DNA from: CAZQQN01 sp964549595 | Lineage (GTDB): Bacteria > Bacteroidota > Bacteroidia > CAILMK01 > CAYYUA01 | Direction: 5' to 3' | Length of the DNA stretch: 8,735 bases | Assembly: GCA_964549595.1 (NCBI GenBank) | Contig: CAZJWK010000112.1 | Location: forward strand, 1-8,735 | Shown: in pieces, positions 1-6,425 of the stretch | How positions within the stretch are numbered: the stretch's first letter is position 1 | Layout of the letters: the number at the start of each line of letters is the position of its first letter | Made by a program: the position numbers and the translations under genes | Notes under the pieces: generated by a model | The model's database searches: none | What the model was told of the DNA's origin: nothing | What the model saw: the letters and a program-made list of their open reading frames with translations, nothing else

Positions 1-3000
1 GAACAAATAGCATCACAGTGAAGTGGAATGGCAAGGACAGTGGTTCGGTAAGTGTTACGGAAACGAATGAGGAAAATTGCGATACCACTGTAACGAAATC
101 GATTCACATAGAGCCGAAGCCTGCTCCGAAGATCAGCGGAAAAGACACGGTATGTGAGTATCGTGGCAGTTATAGCTATACGACCCCGGATAATACCGGT
201 CATACCTACAGCTGGCAAATCACGAATGGCAGCATTACCAGTGGATCAGGTACGGATAGCATTACGGTTAAGTGGAACGGCAAGGACAGTGGTTCGGTAA
301 GTGTCACAGAGACTAATAATGAAGGTTGTGACACGACCATAACGAAATCGATTCACATAGAACCGAAGCCGGCTCCGAAGATCAGCGGAAAAGACACGGT
401 TTGCGAGTATAGAGGCAATAAACACTATTCCACCAGTAAGGATCCTGGTCACACGTTCAGTTGGCAGATTACCAATGGTAGCATCACGAGTGGCTCGGGT
501 ACGGATAGCATTACCGTTGAGTGGAATGGCAAGGACAGTGGCTCGGTAAGTCTCACAGAGACGAATGAAGAGGGCTGTGATACGACCGTAACGAAATCGA
601 TTCACATAGAACCTACGCCGGGACCAGTCATTCAAGGTCAGGATACCGTATGCGCCTACAAAGGAAATTATTCTTATAAAGTTCCCAAATCTCCTGGTCA
701 CTCTTACAAATGGAGCATTACAAACGGACAAATTAACACCAATAAAAATCAGCGAAGCGTAATTGTTCAATGGTATGGCGCTGACAGCGGGGCATTAACC
801 TTGACTGAAACGAATGAAGAGGGGTGTGATACCACGATTGAAAAAGCCATTTATATTGAGCAACGGCCTGACCCTGTGATCAAAGGAAAAGATACGGTTT
901 GCGAATACAGAGGGGGTTATACCTATACTACCCCTGGTGGTAAAGGTCATTCTTTCAGTTGGACCATATCAAATGGAAGCATTACTTCAGGAAAGGGAAC
1001 CGATAGCATAACCGTTAATTGGGAAGGTAAAGATACCGGATTTTTGATTCTAAAAGAAACCAATGATGAGGGTTGTGACACTTCTATCTATCAAGGCATT
1101 CATATTGAGCCTAAACCGTCACCGAAGATCAGTGGAAAGGATTCAGTTTGTGAATATAGGGGTAATTACGTCTATAAGGCAAGCTCTGATTCCGGACACA
1201 GCTATAGCTGGCGCGTATATAACGGAACTATTACCGCTGGTAAAGGTACGGATAGCATAACGGTAAGTTGGAAGGGCAAGGACACCGGCTCCTTGACCTT
1301 GACCGAAACCAACAATGAAGGATGCGATACGACCATAGAAAAAGCCATTCATATCAAACCCCGGCCTAAACCGGTTATAAATGGGGATGATACGGTTTGT
1401 GAGTACAGGGGCGGTTATAGTTACACCACAACCAAAAAACCTGGTCATGGTTACAATTGGGCAGTTTCAAATGGACAAATTACTTATTTCAATGGCTCGG
1501 ATAGCATTGTGGTTAAATGGAATGACAAGGACAGTGGGTCCGTGATGCTTACTGAGACCAATGATGAAGGCTGCGATACCCTTATTGATCGGCCTATTCA
1601 CATCGAGCCCAAACCAGCACCGAAAATTAAAGGTCCTGATTCCGTATGTGAATACAGGGGTGGTTACAATTATTCCACAACTAATTACACCGGCCATTCC
1701 TATAAATGGTCCGTTTACAATGGAAAAATCACCTCCGGTCTTGGCACTAATGCCATAAGCATAAAATGGCAGAGTAAAGACAGTGGGGCTATAATGCTTA
1801 CCGAAACCAATGAAGAAAATTGTGACACCTTGGTTAAACGCGCCATACACATTGAACCCAAACCGGCACCGTTAATCACAGGAGCGGATACTGTTTGTGA
1901 GTTTACCCGGGATCATCGTTATGGTGTAATCGATCAAACCGGGCATACTTATAATTGGCAAGTAACCGGGGGTAGAATAACCACAGACTTGGGTAATTCC
2001 GTTAGGGTTAAATGGTTTAAGCGAGACAGTGGCTCCATTCAGGTTACTGAAACCAATGAGGAGGGTTGTGATACCACTGTCAGAAGTGCTGTTCAAATTG
2101 AGCCTAAACCGGCTCCTGAGATCATCGGAAAAGATACCGTCTGCGAATATACTTCCCACGATTATTCGACACCACTTAATCCGGGTAGTTATTATGCCTG
2201 GGTTGTGGATGGAGATACCGTGGCTTCCGGAAGAGACCAAAATACCCTGAATATTGAGTGGAAGTTAGCAGGAAAGCGGAATTTAGCCCTAAAAACAAGG
2301 AACCCTGAGGGTTGTGATACCTTAATTGATACCACCATTACCATTCAGCCCGGACCAAGGCCTGCTTTAAATGGAGATTCTCTGGCTTGTGAATATACCA
2401 AACACGTTTATTTTACTTCATCTGAACCCAATAATATCATTTATAGATGGGATGTAAACAACGGGCTTATCCAAAAAGGTGCTGGTACAGAACAGGTTTC
2501 GGTGAAATGGTTTTCTGAGGGAACCGGTACCATTAAGATTACCAAAATCAATCAATTTCAATGTGACACTTCCATGAAAAGAAGTATAAATGTGGTTCCT
2601 AAGCCAGATCCTCAAATAAGTGGTCCCAAATCCGTTTGCGAATTTTCTAATCAAAGTTATAAGACTCCACAGGATACAGCTTCTGGTTTTCAATGGAGAG
2701 TGATAGGCGGCGTCATAGATTCCGGGCAGAATACGGATCAAATATATGTTAGCTGGGGAACTGATGGCAAGGGCGAAATTTCATTGGAGACAACCAATAC
2801 TTACTGTGATACTACTATTAAGGCTGATATAGAAGTCAATCCCACGCCAGAGCCCAATATTCTGGGTAACTTTGAGCCTTGTGCCAATGTTTCTCAACTT
2901 TACGAAGTGCAAGCCCCGGGTATTGATAGCTTTGAATGGAATTTTGTTAACGGGAAAGCCCTTGAGGATCCTTTGAACCAGCAAACTGTTCGGTCAAAAT

Positions 3001-3866
3001 GGGATAATGTGTCTGACTCTGGTTTCATCCAAACGCGGGTTGTGGATAACAAGGGTTGTGATACACAAATCCAGAAAGGAATTGATTTTACCAATATTAA
3101 GGCAAAGGCTAATATAGATAGGCTTGAGGAATGTACGCCTTTTGATACAGTATTTTCTGCCAAATCGAGCATAAATTGTGATTTTTATAGGTGGCGCTTT
3201 GTAAGAGGCCAGCGGAAAACAGGACAAAAAGTGCGTCAGTCTTTTGATAAAGGAGGATTTTATAATGTCAGGTTAATAGGTCAGAATGTAGAGGGGTGTC
3301 AAGACACGACCTTTATCCCTGTCAATGCGTTACAAAAAACAGTAGCCGATTTTGAGATTATTACTCCGGAAAATCCGGAAAGCTATAACTTGGAAGAAGA
3401 TCGCCTAAGGGTGAAGAATAAGTCCAGGAATGCAGAAAGCTATACCTGGGAGATTGGAGACATTATAACGTACGACCAGTATGAGCCGGTTCATGAGTTT
3501 AGTGATACGGGCACTTATCCGGTTACGTTAAAAACCAAAGGAGAGAATGCTTGTAATGACTCCATCACCAAAATGATAGATGTGGATGTCCCGCCACGGA
3601 TTTTTGTCCCCAACTCTTTCTCACCGGATGGTAATGGCGTTAATGATGCCTTTAGTATTAATGCCCAATATGTAAAGGACTTTGAAGTAATTATCTTTGA
3701 CCGTTGGGGTGAGATCGTTTTTCAATCAAATAATCCGGATTTTAAATGGGATGGTACTTTCAGGGGTAAAGAGGTACCGATTGGCACTTATCATTACATT
3801 ATTACAGCCCAGGGTTTCCAAGGAGAGGACATTCGGGAGGAAGGCGCTATATTTTTGATAAAGTAA
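1..3866 (+). CDS. Giant T9SS type B cargo: PKD/Ig-like repeat surface protein (5' truncated)
   Basis: Secreted, probably cell-surface repeat protein; 1287 residues plus stop are visible. The reading frame is already open at base 3 (it reads T-N-S-I-T and runs into repeat sequence), so the gene starts upstream and any GTG near base 18 is internal. Domain order: a partial repeat, twelve complete PKD-like repeats of 81-84 residues (to base 3092), a cysteine-containing PKD-like domain (3093-3329), a second PKD-like domain (3330-3596), and a CHU_C/gliding-motility C-terminal domain (3597-3863). Repeats are joined by P-x-P-x-P linkers and each has a Cys near unit positions 14 and 72. In the family such domains route proteins through the type IX secretion system and often give adhesins, gliding-motility proteins or long filaments; no catalytic domain is visible. 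The specific ligand cannot be read from the sequence. A deaminase gene follows after 23 bases. No SprF/PorP-like partner gene is in the window. Confidence 0.93.
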   Translation, partial: TNSITVKWNGKDSGSVSVTETNEENCDTTVTKSIHIEPKPAPKISGKDTVCEYRGSYSYTTPDNTGHTYSWQITNGSITSGSGTDSITVKWNGKDSGSVSVTETNNEGCDTTITKSIHIEPKPAPKISGKDTVCEYRGNKHYSTSKDPGHTFSWQITNGSITSGSGTDSITVEWNGKDSGSVSLTETNEEGCDTTVTKSIHIEPTPGPVIQGQDTVCAYKGNYSYKVPKSPGHSYKWSITNGQINTNKNQRSVIVQWYGADSGALTLTETNEEGCDTTIEKAIYIEQRPDPVIKGKDTVCEYRGGYTYTTPGGKGHSFSWTISNGSITSGKGTDSITVNWEGKDTGFLILKETNDEGCDTSIYQGIHIEPKPSPKISGKDSVCEYRGNYVYKASSDSGHSYSWRVYNGTITAGKGTDSITVSWKGKDTGSLTLTETNNEGCDTTIEKAIHIKPRPKPVINGDDTVCEYRGGYSYTTTKKPGHGYNWAVSNGQITYFNGSDSIVVKWNDKDSGSVMLTETNDEGCDTLIDRPIHIEPKPAPKIKGPDSVCEYRGGYNYSTTNYTGHSYKWSVYNGKITSGLGTNAISIKWQSKDSGAIMLTETNEENCDTLVKRAIHIEPKPAPLITGADTVCEFTRDHRYGVIDQTGHTYNWQVTGGRITTDLGNSVRVKWFKRDSGSIQVTETNEEGCDTTVRSAVQIEPKPAPEIIGKDTVCEYTSHDYSTPLNPGSYYAWVVDGDTVASGRDQNTLNIEWKLAGKRNLALKTRNPEGCDTLIDTTITIQPGPRPALNGDSLACEYTKHVYFTSSEPNNIIYRWDVNNGLIQKGAGTEQVSVKWFSEGTGTIKITKINQFQCDTSMKRSINVVPKPDPQISGPKSVCEFSNQSYKTPQDTASGFQWRVIGGVIDSGQNTDQIYVSWGTDGKGEISLETTNTYCDTTIKADIEVNPTPEPNILGNFEPCANVSQLYEVQAPGIDSFEWNFVNGKALEDPLNQQTVRSKWDNVSDSGFIQTRVVDNKGCDTQIQKGIDFTNIKAKANIDRLEECTPFDTVFSAKSSINCDFYRWRFVRGQRKTGQKVRQSFDKGGFYNVRLIGQNVEGCQDTTFIPVNALQKTVADFEIITPENPESYNLEEDRLRVKNKSRNAESYTWEIGDIITYDQYEPVHEFSDTGTYPVTLKTKGENACNDSITKMIDVDVPPRIFVPNSFSPDGNGVNDAFSINAQYVKDFEVIIFDRWGEIVFQSNNPDFKWDGTFRGKEVPIGTYHYIITAQGFQGEDIREEGAIFLIK
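3..611 (+). repeat. Highly homogenised 5' repeat block (partial unit plus units 1 and 2)
   Basis: The stretch from the late part of each unit into the next linker recurs almost base for base at about 90-170, 340-420 and 590-615, for example aacgaaatcgattcacatag in all three, and gaagatcagcggaaaagaca in the first two. The core aatggcaaggacagtgg-type segment also recurs near 27, 276 and 525. These units use the Thr codon acg heavily, whereas units from about 1359 onward mainly use acc. This suggests recent duplication or gene conversion confined to the 5' side of the array. Confidence 0.8.
3..3092 (+). repeat. Tandem array of ~249-bp PKD-like repeat units
   Basis: One partial unit (3-113) and twelve complete units start at 114, 363, 612, 861, 1110, 1359, 1608, 1857, 2103, 2349, 2598 and 2841. 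The first seven complete units are exactly 83 codons (249 bases); later ones are 82, 82, 83, 81 and 84 codons. Each begins with a Pro-rich linker (often P-K-P-A-P), then I-x-G-x-D-T-V-C-E-Y, a G-H near position 30, Trp near positions 34 and 54, D-S-G or D-T-G near 58-60, and T-E-T-N-x-E-G-C-D-T near 65-74. The pattern fits the PKD-like/Ig-like beta-sandwich domains of Bacteroidota surface proteins. The first units are nearly identical in DNA over long stretches and the last are strongly diverged. Confidence 0.95.
3597..3863 (+). other. CHU_C / type B T9SS sorting domain (within CDS)
   Basis: The last 89 residues of the repeat protein carry the family hallmarks in order: F-V-P-N-S-F-S-P-D-G-N-G-V-N-D, then I-F-D-R-W-G-E-I-V-F, then W-D-G-T-F-x-G-K-E-V-P-x-G-T-Y-H-Y. 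These match the gliding-motility-associated C-terminal domain found on SprB-like cargo. In characterised Flavobacterium systems this type B signal depends on a PorP/SprF-family outer-membrane partner. The domain ends directly at the stop codon, as usual for the family. Confidence 0.95.
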
Positions 3867-3889
3867 AATGGTTTTTATTCAGAATAGGA

Positions 3890-4327
3890 ATGGATAAGTT
3901 CCTTAAAATCGGGCTTGATGAAGCCCGAAAAAGCCTGGAGACAGGGGGCATTCCTATAGGAGCAGTACTTGTTTATCAGGGTGAGATTTTGGGCCAGGGC
4001 CATAACCAACGCATTCAAAAAAGTAGCCCTACCCTGCATGCTGAAATGGATGCCATCGAAAAAGCCGGAAGGCAACCTGCCTTTGTTTACCAAAATAGCA
4101 CATTGTATACCACTTTGGCTCCTTGCCCTATGTGTTCAGGAGCCATTGTGCTATATGGAATTCCTCATGTGATGATAGGTGAAAACTTCAACTTTAATGG
4201 GGCTTTGGAATGGCTGACGGCCACGGGAGTGGAATACACGCTAATGAATGAGGAAGCTTGTTATCAATTAATGAGCGATTTTATTCAGGAAAATCCGGAT
4301 TTGTGGAATGAGGATATTGGGGAGTAA
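3890..4327 (+). CDS. Yeast-type cytosine deaminase-like zinc nucleobase deaminase
   Basis: 145-residue cytidine/deoxycytidylate deaminase-fold enzyme, probably cytoplasmic, with no signal peptide. Zinc ligands and catalytic acid are visible: His50 and Glu52 in T-L-H-A-E, and Cys79 and Cys82 in P-C-P-M-C-S-G-A. From memory, yeast Fcy1 cytosine deaminase aligns along the whole length: G-G-x-P-I-G near 19-24, G-H-N-x-R (Asn39), Q-K-S, L-Y-T-T-L at 72-76, Y-G-I-P at 89-92, G-E-N-x-N-F (Phe102), and the C-terminal W139-x-x-D142-I-G-E. Asn39, Phe102, Trp139 and Asp142 correspond to Fcy1 Asn51, Phe114, Trp152 and Asp155, which contact the pyrimidine. The likely reaction is hydrolytic cytosine to uracil plus ammonia for pyrimidine salvage; another small base is possible. 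The ATG sits 23 bases after the previous stop and has no clear Shine-Dalgarno. Confidence 0.88.
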   Translation: MDKFLKIGLDEARKSLETGGIPIGAVLVYQGEILGQGHNQRIQKSSPTLHAEMDAIEKAGRQPAFVYQNSTLYTTLAPCPMCSGAIVLYGIPHVMIGENFNFNGALEWLTATGVEYTLMNEEACYQLMSDFIQENPDLWNEDIGE

Positions 4328-4420
4328 TAAGACCTGTGAATCCAAATGGTGGTGCTATAATTCACCAAAGTTTGAATGCAATATTGTTTTCTGAAATAAA
4401 ATGGAATAAATAATAAGGTA

Positions 4421-5131
4421 ATGATTAAATGGTCATCGTCATCCTTTTACAGCCTGCTATCAGGATTAATGATTTTGATTGCTAATACGGCTTATCCACA
4501 GGATCCCTGTCCTGGTGAAAAAGCAGCGCTTTCAAATGCCGCTATTGACCATAATAGAGTGAATTTCTTTTATACCCTTGTCAAGAATCCCATTGACATT
4601 AGTATACCCGGTTATTGCCCTAAGCAAATTAAGGCTAACCTTTCTATTGGGGAATTGACTAAGAAAAAACCGGGTAAGTACATAGCGAAAGTACCTGATA
4701 GTAACGAAACCGTATTAACGATTTTAGTAACCATGAAAAATGGGAAAACCAAAAAGGTAGAGACCCGGAAATTTGATATTCAATCCTTGCCACCGCCAGA
4801 ACCCTATTTAAAAGGCATGCAAGATGATAAAATCTTGCTTAAAAAGTTTAAAGCAGCCGATAGTTTACGGCTTAGACATCCTGAGCACCTGCTCATGGAA
4901 GACATTGCTTACGAAGTGGCTCAGTACAGGGTTACTTATGTGCCCGCCAAAGGAGCATTTAGGGAAGCCAAGGTAAAAGAGGCGGCTTTACCTGAACATT
5001 TGAAAAAACAAATCGCCAAAGCCGGTAAGGCAGGGGATAAAATCATATTTGACCGCATCATGGTCAATGCTCCATTTGGGAAAATAAGTATTCCTAACGC
5101 TTTAATCGTATCTATTTCCGGGCCAAGATAA
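4421..5131 (+). CDS. Secreted stand-alone GldM C-terminal-domain protein
   Basis: 236 residues with a signal peptide: Lys3, a hydrophobic stretch at about 9-24, and likely cleavage after the A-Y-P-Q around residue 27. The rest resembles the two C-terminal periplasmic domains of the T9SS/gliding motor protein GldM (PorM). Residues ~45-122 match the third domain (V-N-F-F-Y-T-L-V-K-N-P-I-D-I-S-I-P-G near 47-64, then a K-P-G-K-Y beta region). Residues ~124-233 match the fourth (L-P-P-P-E-P near 123-128; L-P-E-H-L-K-K-Q-I near 190-198; G-D-K-I-I-F-D-R-I near 205-213; the A-P-F-G-K-I close). GldM's N-terminal membrane helix and first two periplasmic domains are missing, so it cannot pair with GldL as a motor. 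It may be a periplasmic partner, adaptor or decoy for outer-membrane T9SS components. Cys30 and Cys66 could form a disulfide. It starts 93 bases after the deaminase gene. Confidence 0.8.
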   Translation: MIKWSSSSFYSLLSGLMILIANTAYPQDPCPGEKAALSNAAIDHNRVNFFYTLVKNPIDISIPGYCPKQIKANLSIGELTKKKPGKYIAKVPDSNETVLTILVTMKNGKTKKVETRKFDIQSLPPPEPYLKGMQDDKILLKKFKAADSLRLRHPEHLLMEDIAYEVAQYRVTYVPAKGAFREAKVKEAALPEHLKKQIAKAGKAGDKIIFDRIMVNAPFGKISIPNALIVSISGPR

Positions 5132-5151
5132 AAGCCTTAATAGGCCAATTA

Positions 5152-5184
5152 AATTCTTCCCTTTTTTGAGTTTCGGGAGGGATT
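5152..5184 (+). other. Possible RNA hairpin after the GldM-like gene
   Basis: Bases 5152-5161 (aattcttccc) can pair with 5175-5184 (gggagggatt) as a 10-bp stem with two G-U wobbles around a 13-base U-rich loop. It begins 21 bases after the stop codon. No U-tract follows on the 3' side, so it is not a classic intrinsic terminator; it could be a transcript-end stem or processing structure. The wobbles make it valid mainly for RNA of the + strand. Confidence 0.35.
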
Positions 5185-5383
5185 CCATTCACCCATACAA
5201 TTTACCGGCCTTAGGGTTAATTATAATTTCAATTCTTAAGAGGTTCAGGTTTTGTTTAGACCAATTTATGCCATTTTTGACGTAAGGATAGGATTCGGGA
5301 TGGTTTACTTTTTTCTAAAAAATGGGTATTCAAGTTGAAGGGCAAAATGGAAATTTTTCCTTGCTTTATTTAAAATCGTTTTT

Positions 5384-6193
5384 ATGAAAGCCATAGCAAG
5401 GGCATGCTTTATGGTAGCTATTACTACTTTGGTGATTGGGAAACAGGGTTTTCCACAAAAGGAGCCTTCCAATCAAGGTAAAGAGGCTAATGAAGATTCC
5501 TCCGATATCATTTATTGCCCTGTTGTTAAAGAACCGCATTTCCCGGGGGGTAGAGAATCTTTAGCCGTTTATGTACGAGAAAAAATTAATTATCCGGCGG
5601 AAGCAAAAAATAAGGGTACTGAAGGGACAGTATACGTTGCTTTTACAATCAATGAAAAAGGAAAAGTAGTGGATCCAGAAATAAAAAGCGGTGTTAGCAA
5701 GGCGTTAGATAAGGAAGCTTTAAGGGTTGTTAGCAATATGCCCACTTGGCAGCCTGCCATTAGGGGATCGGATTCCGTTAGCACCAGGTTTGGTTTACCA
5801 ATTCACTATACTTTTGATAAAGACTCCACTTCTGATGAAGACCAACAAAAGCACTCCCGATCACTTGAAGACTCATCAGGAAAAGATAAACTACCCAAAT
5901 ATCCGGGAGGGTTAGAAGCGCTGTTTGAATACTTAAAAACTCATTCGGAAGTAGACAAAAAGCAGCTGGATCCGTATCAACTCCCTAATTTTCAAGTAAC
6001 GGTGAGGTTTACCATTGCTGAGTCAGGGGCAGTGAAAAATCCCAGAATAACAGAAGGAGGGTATAAAGCCCTTAATAGACAGCTTTTAAAAGCATTCCAG
6101 GAAATGAAAAACTGGAAGCCTGCACTTGAAAATGGACAGAAGGTGAAGGCTCAATATAAGCTTGCGGTTCCTATCAAACCCCAAAATTGGTAA
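5384..6193 (+). CDS. Exported protein with two tandem TonB C-terminal domains
   Basis: 269 residues. An N-terminal positive/hydrophobic segment (about 2-19) with a possible cleavage after F-P-Q at 23-25 indicates export, or a single membrane anchor if uncleaved. Domain 1 (~51-144) is a clear TonB C-terminal domain of the Bacteroidota type: F-P-G-G at 53-56, I-N-Y-P-A-E-A at 68-74, G-T-V-Y-V-A-F-T-I-N at 81-90, A-L-D-K-E-A-L-R at 107-114, M-P-x-W-Q-P-A at 119-125, then the L-P-I-H-Y strand. Domain 2 (~171-264) repeats the pattern with Y-P-G-G at 173-176, V-R-F-T-I at 207-211, and W-K-P-A at 244-247, but is more diverged and lacks the Y-P-x-x-A motif. The Pro-rich periplasm-spanning linker of classical TonB is absent; a short polar linker (~145-170) joins the domains. 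In the family this domain contacts TonB boxes of outer-membrane transporters. No ExbB/ExbD gene is nearby. Cys45 is the only Cys outside the signal. Confidence 0.85.
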   Translation: MKAIARACFMVAITTLVIGKQGFPQKEPSNQGKEANEDSSDIIYCPVVKEPHFPGGRESLAVYVREKINYPAEAKNKGTEGTVYVAFTINEKGKVVDPEIKSGVSKALDKEALRVVSNMPTWQPAIRGSDSVSTRFGLPIHYTFDKDSTSDEDQQKHSRSLEDSSGKDKLPKYPGGLEALFEYLKTHSEVDKKQLDPYQLPNFQVTVRFTIAESGAVKNPRITEGGYKALNRQLLKAFQEMKNWKPALENGQKVKAQYKLAVPIKPQNW

Positions 6194-6373
6194 CCTTCGT
6201 TTTAAAAAGTTGCTCAAGCTATTTTGCTGGTTATATAAGGTTTTCAGTTTTTCTGACTTCCTATTGGTGTGCTTGGGAATCCGTGAGGATAATACAGGAG
6301 CATTATTTAGGGGCCTCCGTATTAATGATAATGGTCAAATTTTAGTTTTTAGCCTTTCGTTTGTAACAAAAGC

Positions 6374-6404
6374 CTTTTATTTACGTCATACTTAGATTAA
6401 TTTG
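6374..6404 (+). promoter_or_regulatory. Possible Bacteroidota-type promoter for the ABC exporter
   Basis: ttaatttg at 6397-6404 differs by one base from the Bacteroidota -7 consensus TAnnTTTG, and a T-rich tttt near 6374-6377 lies about 19 bases upstream where TTTG is expected. It is about 20 bases before the ATG at 6426. If real, the in-frame TTG at 6402 is part of the promoter and not a start codon. The -33 element is poor, so this is weak evidence. Confidence 0.28.
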
Positions 6405-6425
6405 TGTATTAAAACCGCAATCCTT

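Noticed and set aside
246..770. Long minus-strand open frame of 174 codons across the repeat array
   Set aside because: It is antisense to the repeats and itself just repeats, because of the periodic composition of the + strand gene. The + strand has clear domain homology.
1143..2240. Several minus-strand and alternate-frame open frames of 65-127 codons
   Set aside because: All lie inside the repeat protein gene and show no recognisable domain or sensible leader.
3..3092. Regular direct repeats considered as CRISPR or satellite DNA
   Set aside because: The period is about 249 bases, in frame, and encodes a conserved protein domain with no unique spacers.
3890..4327. tRNA adenosine deaminase TadA
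   Set aside because: It shares H-A-E and P-C-x-M-C motifs, but the Y-G-I-P, G-E-N-x-N-F and W-x-x-D-I-G-E features match the yeast cytosine deaminase type instead.
4343..4404. Small hairpin (tggtg / cacca near 4350 and 4363) and a possible promoter (tttg at 4371, taaaatgg at 4397)
   Set aside because: The stem has only five base pairs, and the -7-like box has two mismatches with a spacing of 22, so chance is a sufficient explanation.
5276..5313. Possible promoter for the TonB-like gene (tttg at 5276, tacttttt at 5306)
   Set aside because: The spacing of 26 bases is too long for the Bacteroidota promoter pattern, and the region is generally T-rich.
6162..6395. 77-codon open frame overlapping the end of the TonB-like gene
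   Set aside because: It starts inside the preceding gene in another frame and has no domain, and its composition is that of AT-rich intergenic DNA.
6402..6425. TTG start adding eight residues to the ABC ATPase
   Set aside because: The ATG at 6426 gives the standard ABC N-terminus, and the TTG overlaps a promoter-like ttaatttg.
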